This document shows positions 1-6,389 of a DNA stretch of 6,478 bases, in pieces. The notes below the pieces were generated by a model. It did no database searches, was not told the origin of the DNA, and saw only the letters and a list, made by a program, of their open reading frames with translations. A program made the translations under genes and the position numbers. The stretch is from Bacillota bacterium (GTDB lineage: Bacteria > Bacillota > Clostridia > Oscillospirales > Ruminococcaceae): contig JAEXNS010000070.1 in NCBI GenBank assembly GCA_023439605.1, positions 1-6,478 on the forward strand, in the 5' to 3' direction. Position 1 is the stretch's first letter; each line of letters opens with the position of its first letter.

Positions 1-3000
1 CACCAGTTTCTCATATTTGGTATTTTAAAGGAACCCCATCTAGAATAGGACAAGTTCTAGAAGTTTCACAAAAAAGATTAGAAGAAGTTTTGTATTTTAC
101 AAAATATATTGTCATTGACTCGGGAAACACTGGGGAATTGATAAAAAAACAATTGCTTTCAGAAAAAGAATATGTTGATTGCTTAGAAAAATATGGTGAT
201 GAATTTTATGCTTTAATGGGAGCGGAATCAATAAAAGAACTTCTAGAGGAATATGATCCAGAAAGATTTGATAATTATATTGAAAAAAACATTTCTGATT
301 TTTCTAGAATTATAGGATTTACAGAAAAAGAAATTCAAGATTATCTTGCAAAAAGATTATACGTAATTACTGACAATGCAGGAAATGTTGATTATGAAGT
401 AGGTCAAGTAGTAAAAAGATCTGTTTATTTGGAAAAAGTTTTAAGATACAATAGAGAACAAGACGAAATTAAAAAGCCACATATAAAAGTTAAAACAGGT
501 TCTAAATATATAGAAGAGTTGTTTGATAAATATATACAATCTGCAAATACAAATGGTGAATTTTCAGAAGTTGCAGATAAAAGTAATTGGGTAAATAACT
601 TGGTTTGGGTTTCTGAACAATTAAAAGAAGAACTAAAAGATTTACCAGCTGGACAAAAAAAGATTAAACTTTTAAAACGTTTAGAAATAATTGAAGCTTT
701 TAGACTTTCAGGTAACAAGCCCGAATGGATGACTATGGATGTTATACCAGTTATACCACCAGAATTACGCCCTATGGTTATGCTAGATGGTGGACGTTAT
801 GCAACATCAGATTTGAACGACCTATATAGAAGGGTTATAAATAGAAACAACCGTTTAAAAAGAATGTTAACTCTTGAAGCCCCAGATATTATTATAAGAA
901 ATGAAAAGAGAATGCTCCAAGAAGCTGTGGATGCGTTGATAGACAATGGAAGACATGGAAGACCTGTTACAGGACCAAATAATAGAGCCTTAAAATCTTT
1001 ATCTGATATGCTTAAAGGTAAACAAGGACGTTTCCGTCAAAACTTGCTTGGTAAGCGTGTTGACTATTCAGGACGTTCAGTTATCGTTGTAGGACCAGAA
1101 TTAAAGATGTATCAATGTGGATTACCAAAAGAAATGGCACTTGAACTTTTCAAACCATTTGTTCTAAAAAGATTGGTTGATACAAAAGTAATTGCAAATA
1201 TAAAAAGTGCTAGAAAACTTGTTGACAGAGCAAAAACTGAGGTATGGGATGCTCTTGAAAATGTAATTAAAGATCACCCTGTTTTACTAAATCGTGCTCC
1301 AACACTTCATAGATTAGGTATACATGCTTTTGAACCTATACTTGTAGAAGGTAGAGCTTTAAAACTTCATCCACTTGTTTGTACTGCTTATAATGCTGAC
1401 TTTGACGGAGACCAAATGGCTGTGCATTTACCTCTTTCAGCAGAGGCCCAAGCTGAAGCAAGATTTTTAATGCTTGCTGCAAACAACTTGTTAAAACCTT
1501 CAGACGGAAAGCCAGTTGCCGTTCCATCTCAGGACATGGTGTTAGGTTCTTATTATCTAACTATGGAGAAAAAAGGCGAAAAGGGCGAAGGTAAGGTATT
1601 TAGAGATATAAACGAAGCTTTGATGGCTTACTATGAAAAAGATGTATCTTTACATGCTTCAGTAAGAGTAAGAGTTACTAAAGATATAGGTTGCCGAAAA
1701 GTATCTAAAATAATAGAGTGTACAGTAGGTCGTTTAATATTTAATGAAAATATACCTCAAAACTTAGGTTATGTAGATAGAACAAACTCTGAAAAGCAGT
1801 TTGATTTGGAAATCTCCTTCTTAGTGGGAAGAAAGCAACTTTCTGACATGATAGAACGTTGTATAAGAATTCATGGAACCACAACTACTTCCGAAGTTTT
1901 AGACAAAATAAAATCTTTAGGTTTCAAATATTCTACACAAGCAGCTATTACAGTAGCTGTATGTGATGCAGTTATACCACCACAGAAAAAAGATATTTTG
2001 GCAGATGCGGATTCAAAAATTGATGTTATAAATGATCAATTTGATTACGGATATATTTCTGCTTCTGAAAAATCTAAAAAAGTAATTGAAATATGGAATA
2101 AAGCTACAGACGATGTAACAAATGCACTTAAGAGTAACTTAGATAAATATAATCCTATATTTATGATGGCGGACTCAGGTGCCCGTGGTAGTATAAATCA
2201 GATTAGACAACTTGCAGGTATGCGTGGACTTATTGCAAATACATCAGGAACTACTATCGAAATTCCAATTCGTGCGAATTATCGTGAAGGATTAAATATT
2301 CTTGAATATTTTATATCTTCTCGTGGTGCTAGAAAAGGACTTGCGGATACAGCTCTTAGAACTGCTGACTCTGGATATTTGACTAGAAGACTGGTTGACG
2401 TTTCTCAAGATGTAATCATTAGAGAAATTGACTGTTTGGCAGACGATGGAATTACTGTTTATGAAATTAAAAATGGTAATGAAATTATTGAGCCACTTGT
2501 TGAACGTTTAGAAGGAAGATATTTAGTTGATGATTTGCGTTGTAAAGAAACTGGCGAAATATTGATTTCTAAAAATAAATTAATGACAAAAGCTGACGCT
2601 GAAAAAATAGTTGCGTTAAAAGTAGAGAGAATTAAAATCAGATCTGTTCTACACTGTAAATCCAAACAGGGTGTTTGTGCAAAATGTTATGGAGCCAATC
2701 TTGCAAATGGAAATTTGGTTGCTGTTGGTGAAGCAGTAGGTATTATAGCTGCTCAGTCGATCGGTGAACCTGGTACACAGTTAACTATGAGAACCTTCCA
2801 TACAGGTGGTATTGCCTCTGCAGATGACATTACTCAAGGTTTGCCTCGTGTTGAAGAATTGTTTGAAGCAAGAAGACCTAAAAATGCTGCTATTATTGCT
2901 AGAATTGATGGTTTGGTTCGTATTGAAGAAATAAAAACAACACGAAATGTTATTGTATTTAATGAAGAATCAGGCGTAGAAGAAAGTTACATGGTTCCAT

Positions 3001-3590
3001 ATAACTTTAAAATTAGAGTTAAAAACGGTGAATTTATAAATCGTGGAACTAGATTAACAGAGGGTAACTGCTATCCTGCAGATATTTTAGCTGTTCAAGG
3101 ACCAGAAGAGGTTCAAAATTATATTATACAAGAAGTACAAAAAGTTTATAGATTACAGGGTGTTGATATCAACGATAAGCATATCGAAGTAATTGTAAGA
3201 CAAATGTTAAGAAAAGTTAAGGTTGAAGATGGTGGAAGTAGCTACTTATTGCCAGGATCTATGATTGATAATAAAGAAGTTACATATGTAAATGAAGAAA
3301 TTGATCAAAACATTGAAAATGGCATGTTAAATCAATTTTCAGTTACAACTGTGCCAGTTTTACAAGGTATTACAAAAGCATCTTCAAGTTCTGAAAGTTT
3401 CTTATCAGCCGCTTCATTCCAAGAAACGACAAAGGCATTGACCGATGCAGCAATTCGTGGAAAGAGTGATAACTTATTGGGCTTGAAAGAAAATGTAATT
3501 ATCGGTAAACTTGTTCCTGCAGGAACTGGTATGGAAAATTACAACAAGGTTCAGTTCGTAAAAAACGAAACAACAACTGATCAAAATTAA
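1..3590 (+). CDS. rpoC: DNA-directed RNA polymerase subunit beta-prime, 5'-truncated by window edge
   Basis: Largest catalytic subunit of RNA polymerase. The frame is open from the first full codon at 3, where it reads APVSHIWYFKG as in other beta-prime proteins, so the TTG at 90 is internal and the true start (about 99 codons by comparison with Bacillus) is upstream with the first zinc finger. 1195 residues are visible and the C-terminus is complete (TAA 3588-3590). Landmarks in order: clamp segment with an unusual insertion (258-599); lid (about 940-970); NADFDGD, whose three Asp bind the catalytic magnesium (1392-1412); MADSGARG before the bridge helix; bridge helix (2283-2390); the four Cys of the second zinc site (codons 2433, 2655, 2676, 2685); trigger-loop TMRTFHTGG with catalytic His (codon 2799). 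No SI3 insertion. Predicted full length is near 1295 residues against 1199 in Bacillus; the difference is mostly the clamp insertion. A terminator follows directly. Identification is certain. Confidence 0.99.
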   Translation, partial: PVSHIWYFKGTPSRIGQVLEVSQKRLEEVLYFTKYIVIDSGNTGELIKKQLLSEKEYVDCLEKYGDEFYALMGAESIKELLEEYDPERFDNYIEKNISDFSRIIGFTEKEIQDYLAKRLYVITDNAGNVDYEVGQVVKRSVYLEKVLRYNREQDEIKKPHIKVKTGSKYIEELFDKYIQSANTNGEFSEVADKSNWVNNLVWVSEQLKEELKDLPAGQKKIKLLKRLEIIEAFRLSGNKPEWMTMDVIPVIPPELRPMVMLDGGRYATSDLNDLYRRVINRNNRLKRMLTLEAPDIIIRNEKRMLQEAVDALIDNGRHGRPVTGPNNRALKSLSDMLKGKQGRFRQNLLGKRVDYSGRSVIVVGPELKMYQCGLPKEMALELFKPFVLKRLVDTKVIANIKSARKLVDRAKTEVWDALENVIKDHPVLLNRAPTLHRLGIHAFEPILVEGRALKLHPLVCTAYNADFDGDQMAVHLPLSAEAQAEARFLMLAANNLLKPSDGKPVAVPSQDMVLGSYYLTMEKKGEKGEGKVFRDINEALMAYYEKDVSLHASVRVRVTKDIGCRKVSKIIECTVGRLIFNENIPQNLGYVDRTNSEKQFDLEISFLVGRKQLSDMIERCIRIHGTTTTSEVLDKIKSLGFKYSTQAAITVAVCDAVIPPQKKDILADADSKIDVINDQFDYGYISASEKSKKVIEIWNKATDDVTNALKSNLDKYNPIFMMADSGARGSINQIRQLAGMRGLIANTSGTTIEIPIRANYREGLNILEYFISSRGARKGLADTALRTADSGYLTRRLVDVSQDVIIREIDCLADDGITVYEIKNGNEIIEPLVERLEGRYLVDDLRCKETGEILISKNKLMTKADAEKIVALKVERIKIRSVLHCKSKQGVCAKCYGANLANGNLVAVGEAVGIIAAQSIGEPGTQLTMRTFHTGGIASADDITQGLPRVEELFEARRPKNAAIIARIDGLVRIEEIKTTRNVIVFNEESGVEESYMVPYNFKIRVKNGEFINRGTRLTEGNCYPADILAVQGPEEVQNYIIQEVQKVYRLQGVDINDKHIEVIVRQMLRKVKVEDGGSSYLLPGSMIDNKEVTYVNEEIDQNIENGMLNQFSVTTVPVLQGITKASSSSESFLSAASFQETTKALTDAAIRGKSDNLLGLKENVIIGKLVPAGTGMENYNKVQFVKNETTTDQN
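57..257 (+). repeat. Intragenic duplication in rpoC, copy A (canonical segment)
   Basis: This is the standard beta-prime segment running from LEVSQKRLEEVL through YIVID, QLLSEKEY and MGAESIKELLEEYD. It is the presumed source of the diverged second copy at 312-536. Anchors shared by both copies: a Lys and a Leu in the first helix, Tyr-x-x-x-Asp in the strand, Gln 11 residues after that Asp, Tyr 18 residues after it, Tyr again 7 later, and a closing Gly-(4)-Ile-x-Glu-Leu-(3)-Tyr pattern. Confidence 0.5.
258..599 (+). other. Lineage-specific ~115-residue insertion in the beta-prime clamp region
   Basis: In Bacillus and E. coli the stretch from the MGAEAI motif to SGNKPxWM is 57-59 residues; here the same interval (MGAESI to SGNKPEWM, 216-731) is 172 residues. 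The extra material lies after LLEEYD and before EQLKEELK, is rich in charged residues, stays in frame and has the same AT-rich codon use as the flanks, so it is part of the protein rather than a mobile element. The borders are approximate because the flanking helices are degenerate. Thermus also has a large beta-prime insertion in this neighbourhood, but on the other side of MGAEAI. Comparison sequences were recalled from memory. Confidence 0.75.
312..536 (+). repeat. Intragenic duplication in rpoC, copy B (inside the insertion)
   Basis: Reads IGFTEKEIQDYL, then YVITD, GQVVKRSVYLEKVLRYN and TGSKYIEELFDKYI. It aligns to copy A without gaps for about 50 residues at an offset of 85 residues, then with 8 extra residues before the final helix. 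Pairs such as YIVID/YVITD, QLLSEKEYVD/QVVKRSVYLE and MGAESIKELLEEY/TGSKYIEELFDKY show matching hydrophobic spacing. Identity is low (roughly one position in five), so this is protein-level similarity seen by eye. The copies are too diverged to be a recent DNA repeat. Confidence 0.5.
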
Positions 3591-3604
3591 AAAATAATTA
3601 TACA

Positions 3605-3648
3605 AAATAGCTTAGAAGTAATATTTTTATTTCTAAGCTATTTATTTT
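3605..3648 (+). terminator. Intrinsic terminator of rpoC
   Basis: Perfect 13-bp inverted repeat: AAATAGCTTAGAA (3605-3617) with TTCTAAGCTATTT (3631-3643). It extends inward by a G-T and three more pairs to leave a 5-base loop (3622-3626). The T-rich stretch TTTATTTT (3641-3648) forms the end of the stem and continues past it. The stem is AT-rich, as expected in this genome, so read-through is possible. It sits 14 bases after the rpoC stop. Confidence 0.85.
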
Positions 3649-3669
3649 AGGTTTATTTCGTGATATAAT
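3641..3669 (+). promoter_or_regulatory. Predicted sigma-A promoter of the ABC transporter operon (extended -10)
   Basis: A perfect TATAAT (3664-3669) is preceded by TGA (3661-3663), giving the extended -10 form TGnTATAAT. With a 17-base spacer the -35 hexamer would be TTTATT (3641-3646), a weak 3 of 6 match, which suits an extended -10 promoter. The predicted start of transcription is near 3676, giving a leader of about 30 bases before the ATG at 3705. The -35 region overlaps the T-rich end of the rpoC terminator. Confidence 0.7.
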
Positions 3670-3692
3670 TTTATTGTTAAACAAAAAGAATG

Positions 3693-3700
3693 AGAGGAAG
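3693..3700 (+). promoter_or_regulatory. Ribosome binding site that selects the ATG at 3705
   Basis: AGAGGAAG, with GAGG at 3694-3697, ends 7 bases (counted from GAGG) before ATG 3705. The earlier in-frame ATG at 3690 has no Shine-Dalgarno match upstream and would place this purine tract inside the gene, so 3705 is preferred. Confidence 0.75.
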
Positions 3701-3704
3701 AAAT

Positions 3705-4727
3705 ATGGACAACATAATTGAATTGAAAAATATCACCAAGACGTTTAAAATATTAAATAGACATGAAGGTTTAAAAGGTAGTATTAGAGATTTATTTTCA
3801 CGAGATTATAAACATTTAAATGCAGTAGATGACATATCAGTTTCAATAAAAAAAGGTGAAATAACTGGATATTTAGGACCTAATGGTGCTGGAAAATCAA
3901 CAACAATAAAGATGATGACTGGAATTTTAGAACCTACAAAAGGAGAAATTTTAGTAAATGGTATAGTTCCATATAGGAACAGAACATTAAATGCACAAAA
4001 CATAGGTGTTGTTTTTGGACAGAGAACTCAATTATGGTGGGCTTTACCTGTAATAGAGTCTTTTAAAATTCTTAAGGAAATATATAGAATAGATACAAAA
4101 GTCTATCAGGAAAATCTTGAGTTGTTTGATAGTATAGTAAATATTAGTAGTTTGTATATGAAACCAGTAAGACAAATGTCATTAGGGCAAAGAACACTTT
4201 GTGATATAGTTGCATCTTTTTTACATAATCCTGCAATAGTTTTTTTGGACGAACCTACTATAGGTTTAGATGTTGCAATGAAAAGTAAAATAAGAGAAAT
4301 TGTGAAAAAAATAAACTCAATAAAAAATACAACCATTATACTTACAACTCATGATATAGGAGATATAGAAGCATTATGTAAGCGTGCAATAATAATTGAC
4401 AAAGGTAAAATGGTTTTTGACGATGAAATAGGGCAGTTGAAAAATAAGTTTGGTAAGTACAGAACACTTAAATTAAGTAAGGTAAATCAAGATGTAGATA
4501 TAGTTAATAAGTTGATTGATTCTTTGAATAAAGAAGCTAAAAATTCAATTCAAATTTTGAAAAATGAAGAAGATGAAGCGCAGTGGTTTGATTTACTTAT
4601 AAATGAAGATTTATTGTCACTTGCAGATGCTTTAATTTTCTTTATGAAAAAGATTAAAATATCTGATATAAAAATAGAAGAAATAAGTACTGAAGATATA
4701 ATTAAAAAAATATATGGTGGTGATTAA
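3705..4727 (+). CDS. ABC-2 type exporter, ATP-binding subunit (COG4586-like)
   Basis: 340-residue cytoplasmic ATPase that powers the two permeases encoded next. Visible motifs: Walker A GPNGAGKST (residues 58-66); Q-loop in FGQRTQLWW (Gln 106), with the paired Trp typical of this family; signature MSLGQR (158-163) in place of LSGGQ, also usual here; Walker B IVFLDEP with Asp 182 and catalytic Glu 183; D-loop GLD (187-189); H-loop His 216 in TTHD. All ATPase residues are present, so it should be active. An extension after about residue 245 ends in ISDIKIEEISTEDI, the C-terminal pattern common in ABC-2 exporter ATPases. The N-terminal stretch before Walker A (EGLKGSIRDLFSRDY) is also a family mark. 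Start chosen from the ribosome binding site; an ATG at 3690 would add five residues. First gene of the operon. Family assignment is from recall of conserved patterns; substrate unknown. Confidence 0.93.
   Translation: MDNIIELKNITKTFKILNRHEGLKGSIRDLFSRDYKHLNAVDDISVSIKKGEITGYLGPNGAGKSTTIKMMTGILEPTKGEILVNGIVPYRNRTLNAQNIGVVFGQRTQLWWALPVIESFKILKEIYRIDTKVYQENLELFDSIVNISSLYMKPVRQMSLGQRTLCDIVASFLHNPAIVFLDEPTIGLDVAMKSKIREIVKKINSIKNTTIILTTHDIGDIEALCKRAIIIDKGKMVFDDEIGQLKNKFGKYRTLKLSKVNQDVDIVNKLIDSLNKEAKNSIQILKNEEDEAQWFDLLINEDLLSLADALIFFMKKIKISDIKIEEISTEDIIKKIYGGD
4716..4722 (+). promoter_or_regulatory. Ribosome binding site supporting the TTG start at 4730
   Basis: GGTGGTG ends 7 bases before TTG 4730 and lies inside the last codons of the ATPase gene (Gly-Gly-Asp). 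It is an imperfect Shine-Dalgarno match. In this frame a TGA stop occurs at 4721, leaving TTG 4730 as the only usable start before the first membrane helix. An ATG at 4714 is in another frame that gives a non-membrane product. Confidence 0.55.
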
Positions 4728-4729
4728 AG

Positions 4730-5533
4730 TTGAATATTCGATCAGGATTAGCAATTGCAAAATCATCATTTTTAGAGGTTGCCGCCTTTAGAGCTTATTT
4801 TGTGTTTACTATAATAGGAAATATATTTTATGTATTTATAATGTATTTTTTATGGCAAGCGATATTTAAAAATGTTGATGGTCAAATGATAAATGGAATG
4901 AACTTTCAAGATACATTTGTTTATCTTGCTTTGGCAGGAGGAATGGGGAGTATAATAACAGTTTTTGTAGAATGGATTATGTCGAGAGATATAAAGTCAG
5001 GTAACGTCAGTATGTATTTGGTTAAACCCATTGACTATCAGCTTTTTGTCTTATCAAAGGGTGCTGGTGACATGATAAGTAATTTGATAATCATTTTTAT
5101 TCCAAACTTTGTTATTGTTTATTTTATATCTGGTGGATATATAAAAATGGGTTTAAATATTTTGTTTTTCTTATTAGCTTTTATTATGGCAGCTTTTATA
5201 AGTTTGACTTTTGATTTTCTTATAGGATTACTTTCATTTTACACAGAAAATGTATGGGGAATAAGTGCCATGAAAGATACTGTTGTATTATTATTATCAG
5301 GTGCTGTTGTTCCTATTGCATTTTTCCCAGAAAAGTTGAAAATTATAGTAGAGTTTTTACCATTTCAAGCAGTTTACAATCTTCCTTTACAGGTGTTAAT
5401 AAATAAATCATATGGTGTTGAAGATTATATAAAAATCATAGCGTTACAGTTGTTTTGGGCAGTTTTACTGTTTTTGTTAAGCAGGATATTTTATAAGCAT
5501 GCTTCAAAAGCTATCATTGTAAATGGAGGGTAA
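4730..5533 (+). CDS. ABC-2 type exporter permease 1 (COG4587-like, ABC2_membrane_6 family)
   Basis: 267-residue integral membrane protein expected to pair with the next gene product to form the transmembrane channel. Six hydrophobic segments are visible at about residues 22-45, 61-82, 116-135, 142-168, 183-200 and 234-255. The cytoplasmic stretch DIKSGNVSMYLVKPIDY (88-104), with a Gly and a Lys-Pro, is the coupling region seen in this family. SGAVVPIAFFPEKL (190-203) before a PFQAVYNLP stretch matches the pattern near the fifth helix of ABC-2 permeases. The start is TTG, unlike its neighbours' ATG; it follows the ATPase stop by 2 bases, so translation is probably coupled and perhaps reduced by the weak codon. 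The protein ends in Gly-Gly, whose codons form the next gene's ribosome binding site. Family-level call is strong; transported compound not deducible. Confidence 0.9.
   Translation: MNIRSGLAIAKSSFLEVAAFRAYFVFTIIGNIFYVFIMYFLWQAIFKNVDGQMINGMNFQDTFVYLALAGGMGSIITVFVEWIMSRDIKSGNVSMYLVKPIDYQLFVLSKGAGDMISNLIIIFIPNFVIVYFISGGYIKMGLNILFFLLAFIMAAFISLTFDFLIGLLSFYTENVWGISAMKDTVVLLLSGAVVPIAFFPEKLKIIVEFLPFQAVYNLPLQVLINKSYGVEDYIKIIALQLFWAVLLFLLSRIFYKHASKAIIVNGG
5525..5530 (+). promoter_or_regulatory. Ribosome binding site that selects the ATG at 5535
   Basis: GGAGGG is a near-perfect Shine-Dalgarno lying in the last codons of permease 1, 4-5 bases before ATG 5535. The alternative in-frame ATG at 5523 overlaps this site and has none of its own, so it is rejected. 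Confidence 0.8.
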
Positions 5534-5534
5534 A

Positions 5535-6332
5535 ATGAAGAGAAGTATTTTTAGCTATATTAAAATTTATTTTATGATGATTTCTCAGGATTTTAAATCT
5601 AAAATGGCATATAGAGGCGATTTTATAATCAGTTCATTTGCTATGGTTATGATAAACTTTACTGGATTATTGTCGTTTTGGCTTATTTTTAAGTCGATTG
5701 CGGTTATAGATGATTTTAAATTTGAAGAATTAATATTTATATATGGATTTTCTGTTCTTGCAACTACGCCAATGCAAATATTTTTCGACAACATATGGCA
5801 GTTGTGGATCCACTGTGAAAATGGTGATTTTATAAAATACTGCTTTAAGCCTTTAAATTTATTCTTTTACTACATTGCAGAAACTTTTGATCCAAAAGGA
5901 TTAGGACAATTTGTTTTTGGTTTAATAACTTTTGTATATGCTTGGATTAAACTAGGGATAGAAGTTAATTTTGTAAATATAACTGTTGCTTTGTTACTTT
6001 TATTTGGTTCTTCATTAATAGTAATAGGAATCATGGTTATGGCGTGTTCATTTGCATTTATAACTATACATGGAATTACGGTCTTAACTTTTTTTGCGAG
6101 GTTTAGAGATTACGCTAGATATCCAATGACTGTTTTTAATAAGGCCTTTAAATTTATTTTTACATTTGTATTGCCGGTTGGATTTATGGCTTATTATCCT
6201 TCTTTATTCTATTTAAGACAAGCAGATTATAAAATATCGTTGATTACACCAATAGTAGGGATTGTGTTCTTTTATCTTTCATATAAATTATGGATGCGTT
6301 TGGCGTTAAAATATGCTGGAACAGGGACATAA
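5535..6332 (+). CDS. ABC-2 type exporter permease 2 (COG3694-like, ABC2_membrane_6 family)
   Basis: 265-residue integral membrane protein, the second half of the channel. Hydrophobic segments lie at about residues 31-53, 64-85, 122-141, 147-175, 205-222 and 236-256. Family marks: an N-terminal YRGDF after a basic amphipathic stretch; NGDFIKYCFKPLN (96-108), the coupling-helix region with Lys-Pro; ETFDPKGLGQ (116-125); and FRDYARYPMTVF followed by FVLPVGFMAYYP (211-222), the most characteristic block of COG3694 proteins. It starts 1 base after the permease 1 stop with a strong embedded ribosome binding site, so it is the last cistron of a co-translated unit, closed by the terminator at 6351. 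The three-gene order ATPase, COG4587-like, COG3694-like is the standard one for this system. Such sets are usually annotated as uncharacterised or multidrug exporters; I see nothing that narrows the substrate. Confidence 0.92.
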   Translation: MKRSIFSYIKIYFMMISQDFKSKMAYRGDFIISSFAMVMINFTGLLSFWLIFKSIAVIDDFKFEELIFIYGFSVLATTPMQIFFDNIWQLWIHCENGDFIKYCFKPLNLFFYYIAETFDPKGLGQFVFGLITFVYAWIKLGIEVNFVNITVALLLLFGSSLIVIGIMVMACSFAFITIHGITVLTFFARFRDYARYPMTVFNKAFKFIFTFVLPVGFMAYYPSLFYLRQADYKISLITPIVGIVFFYLSYKLWMRLALKYAGTGT

Positions 6333-6350
6333 AAATAAATAGCACTTAAC

Positions 6351-6389
6351 AAACAGCCCCAATGTTTATAAATACATTGGGGCTGTTTT
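6351..6389 (+). terminator. Intrinsic terminator of the ABC operon
   Basis: Perfect 15-bp inverted repeat, AAACAGCCCCAATGT (6351-6365) with ACATTGGGGCTGTTT (6374-6388), around an 8-base loop (6366-6373). A CCCC/GGGG core makes it much stronger than the rpoC terminator. A short T run (6386-6389) follows the core. It lies 18 bases after the permease 2 stop. The A-rich left flank could allow weak termination of leftward transcription as well. Confidence 0.9.

Noticed and set aside
90..92. TTG at 90 as the start codon of the rpoC product
   Set aside because: The frame is open and clearly homologous to beta-prime back to the window edge, so this TTG is an internal Leu codon.
258..599. Intein or mobile element inside rpoC
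   Set aside because: No intein splice motifs (no N-terminal Cys/Ser block or His-Asn end), no homing endonuclease motif, too short, and no terminal repeats.
425..718. Leftward open frame opposite rpoC (and similar ones at 1336-1527 and 2459-2665)
   Set aside because: They lie fully opposite conserved rpoC coding sequence, show no recognisable domains and are explained by the AT-rich codon composition of the real gene.
2799..2801. Possible loss of the catalytic trigger-loop His
   Set aside because: I first suspected this because a conserved His is missing in ISSRGARKG, but that is the bridge helix. The trigger-loop His is intact in TMRTFHTGG.
3806..4336. Leftward open frames opposite the ABC ATPase gene, and another at 5585-5794 opposite permease 2
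   Set aside because: They are antisense to well-supported genes, have no recognisable domain and mirror the codon pattern of the sense strand.
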